Below, one piece after another: positions 16,684-24,298 of a stretch of DNA of 64,000 nt. Position numbers and translations under genes: made by a program. The notes beneath the pieces are model-generated. The model was not told where the DNA came from. It did no database searches and was given only the letters and a program-made list of their open reading frames with translations. Source of the DNA: CAXXOK01 sp964640955 (GTDB taxonomy: Bacteria; Bacillota; Clostridia; Christensenellales; Aristaeellaceae); contig CAZXJI010000002.1 of the NCBI GenBank assembly GCA_964640955.1, positions 124,001-188,000 on the forward strand. Reading direction: 5' to 3'. How positions within the stretch are numbered: the stretch's first letter is position 1; each line of letters opens with the position of its first letter.

Positions 16684-17772
16684 TTATTCGGTCTTGAAGC
16701 GGTCGTCCGCACCGGCGCCGATCTCCTCGAAGAACTCCTCCACGTAGCGGGAAGTGTTCTGCTTGGCGTCCTCGAAGTCATACTCGATGGTGTTATTGGG
16801 ATCCAGGCCGAACGCCGTCGCCTCGGCGGGCTGCTCGGCGTTGTCGATCACCAGGAACTGATAGCTCTCGGCGGTCTTGGCGAGGTTGACGCACTCGGGG
16901 CTGAGCGCGTATTCGATCCACAGCTTGGCCGCGTTCTGGTGCTTGGCACCCTTGAAGATGGCGGTCGCGCCCACTTCGTAGCTGGTGCCGCTGGCGGGCA
17001 GGATCAGCTCGATGTTGTCGTACCCGGCCAGGATCTGGGTGATGCCGTCGTGCAGGAAGCCGATGCCGATCACGCACTCACCCGGGCCCACCATCTTGGC
17101 GGGGCCGGAGCCGCTCTTGGTGTACTGGGCGATGTTCTGATCCAGTTCCTTAAGGTAAGCCATTCCGGCGTCGTGGCCCTTCATCTGCACCATGGTGTTG
17201 ATGACCAGCTTCGCCGTGCCGGAGGTGTTGGGGTTCGCCATCCAGATCAGGCCCTTGTACTCGGGCTTGAGCAGGTCGTCCCAATCCGCGGGCGCTTCCA
17301 GGTTCAGGCGGGCCAGCTCCTCGGTGTTGGCCATGAAGCCCAGGATGCCCTTGTAGATGCCGTACCAGTAGCCGTCCTTATCGCGGTAGAGGTCGCTGGT
17401 GAGGTGTACGGCGTTCTTGGCGTCGTAGGCTTCCAGCAGGCCCTTGGCCGCGCTCTCGTTGTAAGGGTCGGTCGTGCCGCCGAACCACACGTCGCCGCTG
17501 GGGTTGCCGTTCTCCTCTTCGATCTTCGCGGCGACCTCGCCGGTGGAGAGGCGCTGGCGGTTGACGGTGATGCCGTAGAGCTCCTGGAAGTGGTCGCAGG
17601 CGACGTTCATGTAGGCTTCCTCACAGGAGGCGTACACGGTCAGCTCGCCCTCGGCCTGGGCGGCCGCGATCAGTTCGGGATCGATGGCATCGTCGGAGGC
17701 CTCGGCTGCGGCGACGCCGCACAGGCTGAGCAGCATCGCTATGGACAACAGGATCGCCAAGAATTTCCTCAT
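16684..17772 (-). CDS. Extracellular substrate-binding protein, Fe(III)/small-anion class
   Basis: A 362-residue class F-type binding protein: signal peptide MRKFLAILLSIAML to about residue 25 (VAAAEA, no lipobox), then ELTVYASCEEA and GDVWFGGTTDPYN, typical of the FbpA/AfuA/phosphonate-binding family. A paired-tyrosine iron site near the C-terminus is not obvious (only ESYQF), so iron is not proven. I chose the ATG at 17772, which starts a good signal peptide; the frame extends 23 residues upstream without a ribosome site. First gene of its operon, driven by a consensus promoter. Confidence 0.85.
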   Translation of the reverse strand: MRKFLAILLSIAMLLSLCGVAAAEASDDAIDPELIAAAQAEGELTVYASCEEAYMNVACDHFQELYGITVNRQRLSTGEVAAKIEEENGNPSGDVWFGGTTDPYNESAAKGLLEAYDAKNAVHLTSDLYRDKDGYWYGIYKGILGFMANTEELARLNLEAPADWDDLLKPEYKGLIWMANPNTSGTAKLVINTMVQMKGHDAGMAYLKELDQNIAQYTKSGSGPAKMVGPGECVIGIGFLHDGITQILAGYDNIELILPASGTSYEVGATAIFKGAKHQNAAKLWIEYALSPECVNLAKTAESYQFLVIDNAEQPAEATAFGLDPNNTIEYDFEDAKQNTSRYVEEFFEEIGAGADDRFKTE

Positions 17773-17807
17773 TGAGCATACGTCCTTTCCGTTTTTGCGA
17801 TTGTGTT

Positions 17808-17857
17808 TTTGTAAAGTCCGTTTTACATAGTATATGCTCATTTGTAAAGTCTGTCAA
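17808..17857 (-). promoter_or_regulatory. Promoter of the Fe(III)-type importer with repeated TTTGTAAAGTC
   Basis: Minus-strand TTGACA (17852-17857), 17-bp spacer, TATACT (17829-17834). The 11-bp sequence TTTGTAAAGTC occurs twice in direct repeat, 17841-17851 inside the spacer and 17808-17818 downstream of the start, 33 bp apart (about three helical turns). This looks like a two-site operator; the regulator is unknown. Confidence 0.72.
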
Positions 17858-18071
17858 TCGCGCCGTCGCGCTCCCGGGCGCAAACGCGCCGCATTCCTGC
17901 ATTCCGGCGCGTTCCCCCGCCGATGGCCTTTGCGCCGCCCGGCGCCGCAGCGAAGCTTGGGCCGTTCATGGAGAATTGTTTGCCCGGCGCGCGCGCACCG
18001 TGGCGTGTCCAAACGCGCCCGCCGCGGGTCGACCGCTTTTTCTTCACGATCGATTAAATTCCCGCAAAGGG

Positions 18072-18100
18072 TTGACAAGCACAAATGAATAGGGTATTAT
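18072..18100 (+). promoter_or_regulatory. Promoter of the GntR-sugar importer operon
   Basis: TTGACA (18072-18077), 17-bp spacer, TATTAT (18095-18100). The perfect palindrome at 18114-18131 lies just downstream of the expected start site. Confidence 0.78.
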
Positions 18101-18113
18101 TAGACCATAAAAT

Positions 18114-18131
18114 ACATCCGACGTCGGATGT
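18114..18131. promoter_or_regulatory. Perfect 18-bp palindrome, candidate GntR autoregulatory operator
   Basis: ACATCCGACGTCGGATGT is a full dyad at about +8 to +25 of the promoter in front of a FadR-type regulator gene. Position and symmetry fit a repressor operator. The second part of the dyad is followed by the leader and the regulator start at 18179. Confidence 0.65.
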
Positions 18132-18178
18132 TTGCACGTCGCGGCAACAAAAGGAAAGGACTGGAGGGAAGGGGTGAT

Positions 18179-18874
18179 ATGAACAATCATCAGCTGAGGG
18201 TTCCCGAAGCCGTCGCGCAGCAGATCAAAAGCATGATCATCGAACTGTCGCTGAGCGAAGGCGAAAAGCTGCCTACGGAAAGCGCGCTTACGCACCGCTT
18301 TCAGGTCAGCCGTTCGTCCGTGCGCGAAGCCGTGAAGATTCTCGAGGCCGAAAACGTCGTGGAGATCCGGCACGGGCGCGGCACGTTCATCGCCACCAAA
18401 ACCGGCATCGCCAAAGACCCGCTGGGCTTAAGCTTCGCCGACCGGGAAACCTTGCTGTCCAACATGCTGGAAGCGCGCAGGCTGATGGAGCCGGGCATCG
18501 TGCGCCTGGCGGCGCAGCGCCGTACGCGGGAAAACCTTCGGCAGATGCTCAAGTCCATACACGACATGGAAGCGGCGCAGCGCCGGGGGGAGGACTACAC
18601 GGCCTACGACTACCGTTTCCACTGCATCCTGGCGGAAAGCACGCAAAACGACGTGCTCGAGCGCGTGCTGCCGCTGATCTGCGATTCCATCAACGCGGGC
18701 TACATGCAAACCGCGCAGGTCAAGGGCAGCTACGAAAAAGCCGTCTACTGGCACCGCAGAATCTACGAGGCGATCCTCGCGCAGAAGCCCGCGGAGGCGG
18801 AGGAAGCCCTGAACCGACACCTGCAACAGACCCTAATCGACGCGGAACAAAACACGGGAGGAGAAACATCATGA
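18179..18874 (+). CDS. GntR-family regulator, FadR subfamily (FCD domain)
   Basis: A 231-residue regulator with an N-terminal winged helix (LPTESALTHRFQVSRSSVRE, about 28-47, then LEAENVVEIRHGRGTFI) and a C-terminal all-helical FCD ligand domain from about 85. FCD-type metal/ligand positions are suggested by D and H residues in YDYRFHCILAES and a late YWHRRIYEAI. The ATG at 18179 follows GGAGGGAAGGGG; an upstream in-frame start has no site. The stop overlaps the binding-protein ATG (ATGA), so regulator and transporter are coupled. Regulators of this group often sense sugar acids or other carboxylates. Confidence 0.87.
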   Translation: MNNHQLRVPEAVAQQIKSMIIELSLSEGEKLPTESALTHRFQVSRSSVREAVKILEAENVVEIRHGRGTFIATKTGIAKDPLGLSFADRETLLSNMLEARRLMEPGIVRLAAQRRTRENLRQMLKSIHDMEAAQRRGEDYTAYDYRFHCILAESTQNDVLERVLPLICDSINAGYMQTAQVKGSYEKAVYWHRRIYEAILAQKPAEAEEALNRHLQQTLIDAEQNTGGETS

Positions 18875-20079
18875 AAAAACTGTTCAGTATTCTGGTCGCC
18901 CTCGCGATGCTGATGGCGGCCGGTTCCTTCGCCCTGGCGGAGGACACGACGATCACCTACTGGTTCTGGGCGGACAACGACGATTACGCCGCCACCATGC
19001 AGGGAATGATCGCTGACTTCAACGCCACCAACGGCCAGGGCATCACCGTCGTCGGCGAGCAGATTCCCTGGGACGGCGGCGGCTACAGCAACACCGTATT
19101 CACCGCCGCGATGGGCGGCGGCGGCCCGGACGTGGCCAGCTGGAAACTGACGGCGACGCCTTCCTTCGTGGCCAACGATCTGCTGGCGCCCCTGGACGAG
19201 TATCTGTCCGACTGGGACGGCTACGGCGAGATTGAGGAAAGCCTGTGGAACGTCATGAAGGAAGCGGGCGGCGGCGATCAGGTGTACGTCATGCCCTGGA
19301 ACACCCAGGTGCTGTACGTGTACTATCGTCCCTCCCTGTTCGAGGCGGCGGGCGTCAGCGTGCCCACCACCTATCAGGAGTTCCTCGACGCCTGCGCGGC
19401 CCTCACCGGGGACGGCGTGTACGGCTTCGGCATGCGCGGCGCCAAGGGCGGCCAGGAGCCGTGGGGCAGCTTCATCTATGCGCGCGGCGGCACCTTCGCG
19501 GACCTCACCACCCCCGAGGCCGTGCAGGGCATGCAGGACTTTATCGACCTGTACCAGAAGGGCTACACGCCGCCCACCGCGCCCACCGACGGCTTCAGCC
19601 AGATTATCGATAACTTCAAGAGCGGGCTGACCGCGATGACCATCCACCACATCGGCTCCTCCGCGGGCATGGTGGAAACCTTCGGCGACGACGTGAGCGC
19701 CTTCGTGTTCCCCGCCGGCGTCGGCCAGTGGACCTCCATGGGCGACACCGAAAACGTCATGTTCGCTTCCTGCGCCAATAAGGAAGCCGCCTTCCAGTGG
19801 CTGGCTTACCTCGCCACCGGCAAGGGGCAGGAGACCTGGTGCGAAACGACCGGCAACGTGCCCGTCGCCGCCAGCGTCAAGGCGATGGACGTGTTCCAGA
19901 ACAATCCCTTCATGAAGGTGTCCATCGAGGGCGCGCCCTTCGCGGGCATCCTGCCGATACTGGACACCACCACCGAGTGGATCAGCGACGTATGGCCCTC
20001 CACCGTGCAGCAGGCGCTGCTGGGCGAGATTACGGCCCAGGAGTGCATGGATACCCTGCAGGCGGCGCTGTACCAGTAA
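18871..20079 (+). CDS. Sugar-type ABC transporter solute-binding protein (family 1)
   Basis: A 402-residue extracellular binding protein of the MalE/UgpB class. Signal peptide MKKLFSILVALAMLMAAGSFALAED, cleaved after ALA, with no lipobox cysteine. Mature part begins TITYWFWADND and has GGGGPDVASW, typical of family 1. ATG overlaps the gntR stop. Two MalF/MalG-type permeases follow; there is no ATPase gene, so the importer likely borrows a shared MsmK-type ATPase encoded elsewhere. The ligand is unknown. Confidence 0.88.
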   Translation: MKKLFSILVALAMLMAAGSFALAEDTTITYWFWADNDDYAATMQGMIADFNATNGQGITVVGEQIPWDGGGYSNTVFTAAMGGGGPDVASWKLTATPSFVANDLLAPLDEYLSDWDGYGEIEESLWNVMKEAGGGDQVYVMPWNTQVLYVYYRPSLFEAAGVSVPTTYQEFLDACAALTGDGVYGFGMRGAKGGQEPWGSFIYARGGTFADLTTPEAVQGMQDFIDLYQKGYTPPTAPTDGFSQIIDNFKSGLTAMTIHHIGSSAGMVETFGDDVSAFVFPAGVGQWTSMGDTENVMFASCANKEAAFQWLAYLATGKGQETWCETTGNVPVAASVKAMDVFQNNPFMKVSIEGAPFAGILPILDTTTEWISDVWPSTVQQALLGEITAQECMDTLQAALYQ

Positions 20080-20092
20080 CCCGAATGTACGC

Positions 20093-20124
20093 CGGAAGGG
20101 GAAGGCTCCGGTTTTCCCCTTCCG
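20093..20124 (+). other. Hairpin between binding-protein and permease genes
   Basis: CGGAAGGGGAA pairs perfectly with TTCCCCTTCCG across a 10-nt loop, 13 nt after the binding-protein stop. Read-through is needed for the permeases, so it is more likely an mRNA-stabilising or attenuating structure. Confidence 0.6.
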
Positions 20125-20178
20125 ACGCCTTCTTTCCGCAACCCGGGCCGACTACGACGAAAAAGGAGCACAACCCTG

Positions 20179-21072
20179 ATGGAAACCATCCGCAAGCGCA
20201 TGCGCAGGGCGAATCTCTGGCCGTATCTGCTGGTGCTGCCGGCTTTGACGGTCGTTGTCGCCGTCGTATTCATTCCCATTCTGAACGCCGTCTCCATGAG
20301 CCTGCAAAACTACGATCTGCGCAGGCCCAAGCTGATCGGGTTCATCGGCCTTCAAAACTACGTAAAGCTATTTTCGGACAAGCTGTTTCTGCAAAGCCTG
20401 TACCGCACGGCGTACTGGGTGGTGTTCGGCGTCGGGTTCCAGTTCGTGTTCGGCTTCGCCCTGGCGCTTCTGCTCAACCAGTCGTTTTTCGGCCGGGGGC
20501 TCGCGCGCTCGGTCAGCCTCATCCCGTGGGTGACGCCCGGCGTGCTGATCGCCCTCATGTGGCGGTGGCTGTTGGACGGCAATCACGGCGTGATCAACGA
20601 CCTGTTGCAGAAAACGGGCCTGACGGACGGAAACATCGCCTTTCTGGCCAGCCGCACGCTGGCCCTGCCTTCCGTGATCCTGACCATCGTATGGCAGGGC
20701 ATCCCGTTTTTCGCGCTCATGCTGCTGGCCGGACTGCAGGGCATCCCGCGCGACCTGTACGAGGCGGCGGACATCGATGGGGCGCAGGGCCTGCAAAAGC
20801 TCCGCTTCATTACCATCCCGTCGCTTAAAAACACGATTTTCGTCACGACCATGCTTCGCGTCATCTGGGTGGCCAACTCCGTGGACGTCATTTTCAACAT
20901 GACGGAGGGCGGCCCCGCCTACGCCACGCAGACGCTGAGCATTTATATTTATCTCAAGGCCAACACGCTCAACATGGGTTACGCCTCCGCCATGTCGATC
21001 GTAATGACCATCCTGCTGCTGGGCGTGTCCATCCCCTATCTGCGCAGCATGTTCCGGGATCAGGGGGTGTAG
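20179..21072 (+). CDS. Sugar ABC transporter permease, MalF/UgpA type
   Basis: A 297-residue permease with six membrane segments and the EAA loop YEAADIDGAQGLQKL (about 195). AAAAGGAG lies 8 nt before the ATG. Forms a heterodimer with the next gene product, which starts 3 nt after this stop. Confidence 0.9.
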   Translation: METIRKRMRRANLWPYLLVLPALTVVVAVVFIPILNAVSMSLQNYDLRRPKLIGFIGLQNYVKLFSDKLFLQSLYRTAYWVVFGVGFQFVFGFALALLLNQSFFGRGLARSVSLIPWVTPGVLIALMWRWLLDGNHGVINDLLQKTGLTDGNIAFLASRTLALPSVILTIVWQGIPFFALMLLAGLQGIPRDLYEAADIDGAQGLQKLRFITIPSLKNTIFVTTMLRVIWVANSVDVIFNMTEGGPAYATQTLSIYIYLKANTLNMGYASAMSIVMTILLLGVSIPYLRSMFRDQGV

Positions 21073-21075
21073 GCC

Positions 21076-21924
21076 GTGCAAAAGAGCATCGCATGGGTCA
21101 AACACCTGGCCGCGCGCGTCTTTCTGTTGTTCCTGCCGCTTCTGATCATCCTCGTTTTTCTGCTGTTCCCCTATTACTGGACGCTGGTCACCAGCCTTAA
21201 GCCCAACGCGGAGCTGTACAGCGCGCAGGTGGTCTACTGGCCCGTCGACCCCACGCTGACCGCCTACGTCCAGCTTTTCGGCCAGTTCAACTTCCTCAAG
21301 CCCATGTGGAACAGCTTCGTGGTCGCCGTCGCCACCACGGCCCTGTCGCTGACGGTGTCGATGCTGGCGGCATACTCGTTTTCCCGCTTCCGCTACAAGG
21401 GCCGCAAGTTCCTGATGGTGCTGTTCCTTACCAATAATATGTTCCCCACGGTGCTGCTGCTGATTCCGCTTTTCACCATCATGCGCAGCATCAACCTGCT
21501 GTACACGCCCACGGCGCTGGTGCTTTCGTATACGACCTTCACCATTCCGTTTTCCGTGTGGCTGCTCAACGGATACCTCAACGACCTGCCCATGTCCCTG
21601 GAGGAAGCCGCCATGGTGGACGGCGCCAACCGGGCGCAGGCGTTCATGCGCATCATCATGCCGGTACTGGTGCCCTGCCTGCTGGCGACGGGCGTGTACA
21701 TCTTCATGCAGTCGTGGAACGAGTACACCTTCGCCGTGCTTTTCACCAACGACCGCAGCCGCACCGTGCCCGTGGCGCTCAAGAGCCTCATCGGCCAGTT
21801 CGGCGTGCAGTGGGAGCTTTTGACGGCCGGGGGCATCATCACCGTCATTCCCGTGTGCGTCATGTTTTTCTTCGCGCAGAAAAGGCTGGTCGCGGGCCTG
21901 ACCTCCGGCGCCGTGAAAGGCTGA
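21076..21924 (+). CDS. Sugar ABC transporter permease, MalG/UgpE type
   Basis: A 282-residue permease with six membrane segments, a MalG-type FPYYWTLVTSLKPNAE block near the N-terminus and the EAA loop EEAAMVDGANRAQAF. It starts with GTG three nt after the upstream stop, with GGGGG as the likely ribosome site. It completes the membrane part of the importer; no ATP-binding gene follows. Confidence 0.9.
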   Translation: MQKSIAWVKHLAARVFLLFLPLLIILVFLLFPYYWTLVTSLKPNAELYSAQVVYWPVDPTLTAYVQLFGQFNFLKPMWNSFVVAVATTALSLTVSMLAAYSFSRFRYKGRKFLMVLFLTNNMFPTVLLLIPLFTIMRSINLLYTPTALVLSYTTFTIPFSVWLLNGYLNDLPMSLEEAAMVDGANRAQAFMRIIMPVLVPCLLATGVYIFMQSWNEYTFAVLFTNDRSRTVPVALKSLIGQFGVQWELLTAGGIITVIPVCVMFFFAQKRLVAGLTSGAVKG

Positions 21925-21961
21925 CGGAAGGCCCGAAAACAAACAAAAGAGGGGACGAACG

Positions 21962-22363
21962 ATGGAGATTCTCAAGTACGCCTACGAAGGCAAAGGGCTG
22001 ATCCGCGTGTTCGAAAACGCCAAATGGACGGTAGGCATCAAAAACTGGAAGCCGGAGAACGACCTGAGCAACGTGGACTGTCTGGAAAGGCACAACGAAA
22101 GCGACGAGCTGTTCGTTCTGCTCGCCGGGCACTGCACGCTTCTGTATGCGAACGGTTCCGGGGATGACCTTACGATCGGCAAGGTGGACATGGAGCCGTA
22201 CGCGGTATACAATATACCTGCAACCCTCTGGCACAACACCGTCACCCAACGGGATACCAAGCTCGTCCTGATTGAGGATTCCGCTACCGGCGCGGCCAAC
22301 AGCGACGTCAAAAAGCTTACGGCCGGCCAGATCGACGAAATTCGGGCGATGCTCTCGGAGTGA
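21962..22363 (+). CDS. Cupin-like protein of the sugar importer operon
   Basis: A 133-residue single-domain protein with a cupin-like core: ERHNESDELFVLLAG (first His plus acidic ligands and Gly) and YNIPATLWHNTV (second-motif His). It lacks a signal peptide. It lies 37 nt after the permease, so is co-transcribed. The fold suggests a metal-dependent isomerase, epimerase or sugar-binding protein acting on the imported compound; no reaction can be assigned from sequence. Confidence 0.72.
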   Translation: MEILKYAYEGKGLIRVFENAKWTVGIKNWKPENDLSNVDCLERHNESDELFVLLAGHCTLLYANGSGDDLTIGKVDMEPYAVYNIPATLWHNTVTQRDTKLVLIEDSATGAANSDVKKLTAGQIDEIRAMLSE

Positions 22364-22434
22364 TCCGCCGTCGCGCAGCCGTTTTCCCTTCGGCGCGCGG
22401 CTCCTCCGCCGGCGAACCTCTGAAAGGAAAGCGT

Positions 22435-23517
22435 ATGCCGACCCCCGACGGACGCCTTCGGCCCCGGCGTTCCCGCCGCCTGCCCGCGCTCGCGGCGGCG
22501 CTGGCTCTCGCCCTGACGCAATCGGCAGCGCTGGCGCAGCAGCCGTTTCTTTCCATGACGGAAGAAACGGCTTTTTTGGTCGTCGACGAACCGGAAACCG
22601 CAGCCGTTTGGAGCGGAGAGGAAGATTCGTTCGCCACCTATCCCTCCGTAACCCTCCGGGAACTGATCCTGGACGACGAGGGGTTCGCCGTAAACGGCGA
22701 GTACGTGTATTACAACGAGGAAAACGGCGAGTACCGCTACCTGAGTCCTACGCTCAACATCCACATCGTTCGCCACGAGGACACCTCGCCCCGGGTGGTG
22801 TGGCACGAGGCGCAGATCTACGCGCGGGACGGTACGCTGTTTCGCATGTACCCCTACGACGAGGACAATTGGATGAAGAAAAGCGCGCATCAGACCGTGA
22901 TCGCGCAGAAAAACCACCTGGTGTTCGCCGTCAACGGCGATTTTTCACACCTGCGCATCGGCTGGAAGGCCACCGTAGGCCTTTTGATCCGCAACGGGCT
23001 GGTGATATCGGAACGCACCTTTACGAAGAAGGCGACCCGATACCCGAACCTGGATAATCTGGCCCTGCTGCCGGACGGCTCCATGCTCGCGATGGGCCGA
23101 AACGAGCTGACCATCGAGGATTACGTCGCCATGGGCGCGTACGATCTGCTGGCCTTCGGGCCGGTGCTGATCCATGACGGGGAACCGAACACCTCCGTCT
23201 TCAGCAAATACGGCTGGGAGCGCGCGCCGCGCACCGCCGTGGGCATGGTGACGCCGGGGCATTACGTCGTCATCATGGTGGAGGGCCGCCACGAGGACAG
23301 CCGGGGCTGGTCGGTTACGCACATGGCCGAGCACATGGCGGAGCTCGGCGTAACCGAGGCGCTCAACCTGGACGGCGGGCAGAGCGCCACCATGATCTTC
23401 ATGGGAAAGCAGATCATCCGCGTGGGCAAAAGCGAAAGCCTTACGGCAAAGCCCCGCAAATCGGCCGAGGTGCTGGGCATCGGCCGGAGCCCGCTGGTGC
23501 AGCTGCCCGAGGAATAG
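22435..23517 (+). CDS. Secreted phosphodiester glycosidase (NAGPA) family protein
   Basis: A 360-residue exported protein. Signal peptide from the ATG at 22435 (RLPALAAALALALTQSAALAQQ), preceded by GAAAGGAAAG; an upstream GTG overlapping the cupin stop is possible but has no signal peptide. The C-terminal half is the NAGPA domain, with RTAVGMV, VEGRHEDSRGWS and LNLDGGQSATM, the hallmark Asp-Gly-Gly. The family includes the human enzyme that uncovers N-acetylglucosamine phosphodiesters and bacterial cell-wall enzymes. Likely acts outside the cell to release a sugar that the upstream importer takes up; that link is inference. Confidence 0.83.
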   Translation: MPTPDGRLRPRRSRRLPALAAALALALTQSAALAQQPFLSMTEETAFLVVDEPETAAVWSGEEDSFATYPSVTLRELILDDEGFAVNGEYVYYNEENGEYRYLSPTLNIHIVRHEDTSPRVVWHEAQIYARDGTLFRMYPYDEDNWMKKSAHQTVIAQKNHLVFAVNGDFSHLRIGWKATVGLLIRNGLVISERTFTKKATRYPNLDNLALLPDGSMLAMGRNELTIEDYVAMGAYDLLAFGPVLIHDGEPNTSVFSKYGWERAPRTAVGMVTPGHYVVIMVEGRHEDSRGWSVTHMAEHMAELGVTEALNLDGGQSATMIFMGKQIIRVGKSESLTAKPRKSAEVLGIGRSPLVQLPEE

Positions 23518-23605
23518 CCGCGCCCCTTCGCGCGTGTGTCATGCCCCCGTTCCGCGCAGGGCGCACCCGGATGAATAATCCGGCGCGTCAGGCGTCAAAG
23601 ATAAA

Positions 23606-23634
23606 TTTACTTTCTGTTCGAACTGTGATATGAT
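23606..23634 (+). promoter_or_regulatory. Promoter of the 184-residue membrane protein gene
   Basis: TTTACT (23606-23611), 17-bp spacer, TATGAT (23629-23634). Confidence 0.6.
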
Positions 23635-23676
23635 GATTCTATCCATTCAAACAATCAACGACGTAAGCGAGTCTGC

Positions 23677-24231
23677 ATGAGGAAACGACGTTATCGAGAG
23701 CTGTTTGAAATTCGTCCGGTCACCGACCGGCGGACGGGCAAAACGAGACGGGAAGCGTTTTATACCGGGCAGTATTATCGAATCGAAGCATTGGAAACGT
23801 CGCGTTTTCGTCCGGGGTTGCGCCTGATGTCGGGTATTTTGGTTTTCACCGGCGTCTTATTGGGGTATCTCTTTACCGATTTGCCCAGCACGCATTGCCT
23901 GTACGCGCTTCCGTTCGCGCTGATGATGCCGCTGCCGCTGATGTACCAGGCGATGGCCGCGTGGCGCATCCTGCGGCTGCCGGAGCGCTTTACCGAGGTA
24001 CAGCGCGACCGTTCCCTGCTTTCCTTCTCGCGCAGCGCCTACGGGCTCGCGGCACTCAGCGCTTGCTACGCCCTGGGTACCGCGGCGCTGATCCTGACCG
24101 GCGGGGCGGGCGAATACCGGTGGGCGGAAGCCGGCTGGGCGGCGGGCCTGCTGGCCGCGGGCGCGGGGGCCTTTCTCAACGGCGCGTGGATCGGCGCGCT
24201 GGATGCGGGCAGAACGGAAACGGATCGATAG
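23677..24231 (+). CDS. Membrane protein of unknown function
   Basis: A 184-residue protein that I do not recognise. Residues 1-48 are basic and cytoplasmic-like (RKRRYRELFEIRPVTDRRTGK); then there are about four hydrophobic segments, near 50-68, 75-95, 120-140 and 148-170. It ends in a short charged tail. The ribosome site is weak. It has its own promoter, and 67 nt separate it from the peptide-transporter operon, so it is probably not part of it. Codon use resembles the neighbours. Confidence 0.7.
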   Translation: MRKRRYRELFEIRPVTDRRTGKTRREAFYTGQYYRIEALETSRFRPGLRLMSGILVFTGVLLGYLFTDLPSTHCLYALPFALMMPLPLMYQAMAAWRILRLPERFTEVQRDRSLLSFSRSAYGLAALSACYALGTAALILTGGAGEYRWAEAGWAAGLLAAGAGAFLNGAWIGALDAGRTETDR

Positions 24232-24298
24232 TCCTGCGGCCTTGCCGCATGAATATAAAGGTTCCAAATTCATAGCAACATAACGAGGAGGAAGAGAA

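Larger units (their letters stand above)
17773..18178. other. Divergent control region (406 bp, no gene)
   Basis: Holds the two divergent promoters described separately, the TTTGTAAAGTC repeats and the 18-bp palindrome. The middle (about 17860-18060) is GC-rich, with no recognisable signal. Confidence 0.7.

Noticed and set aside
16684..17772. Naming the importer fbpABC (ferric iron)
   Set aside because: Family class fits, but the paired tyrosines of an iron site are not clear and related systems carry phosphonate, thiamine or polyamines.
18871..21924. A missing ATPase gene as evidence of a broken importer
   Set aside because: Family 1 sugar importers of Bacillota often rely on one shared MsmK-type ATPase encoded elsewhere; the same is true of the importer at 58285-61827.
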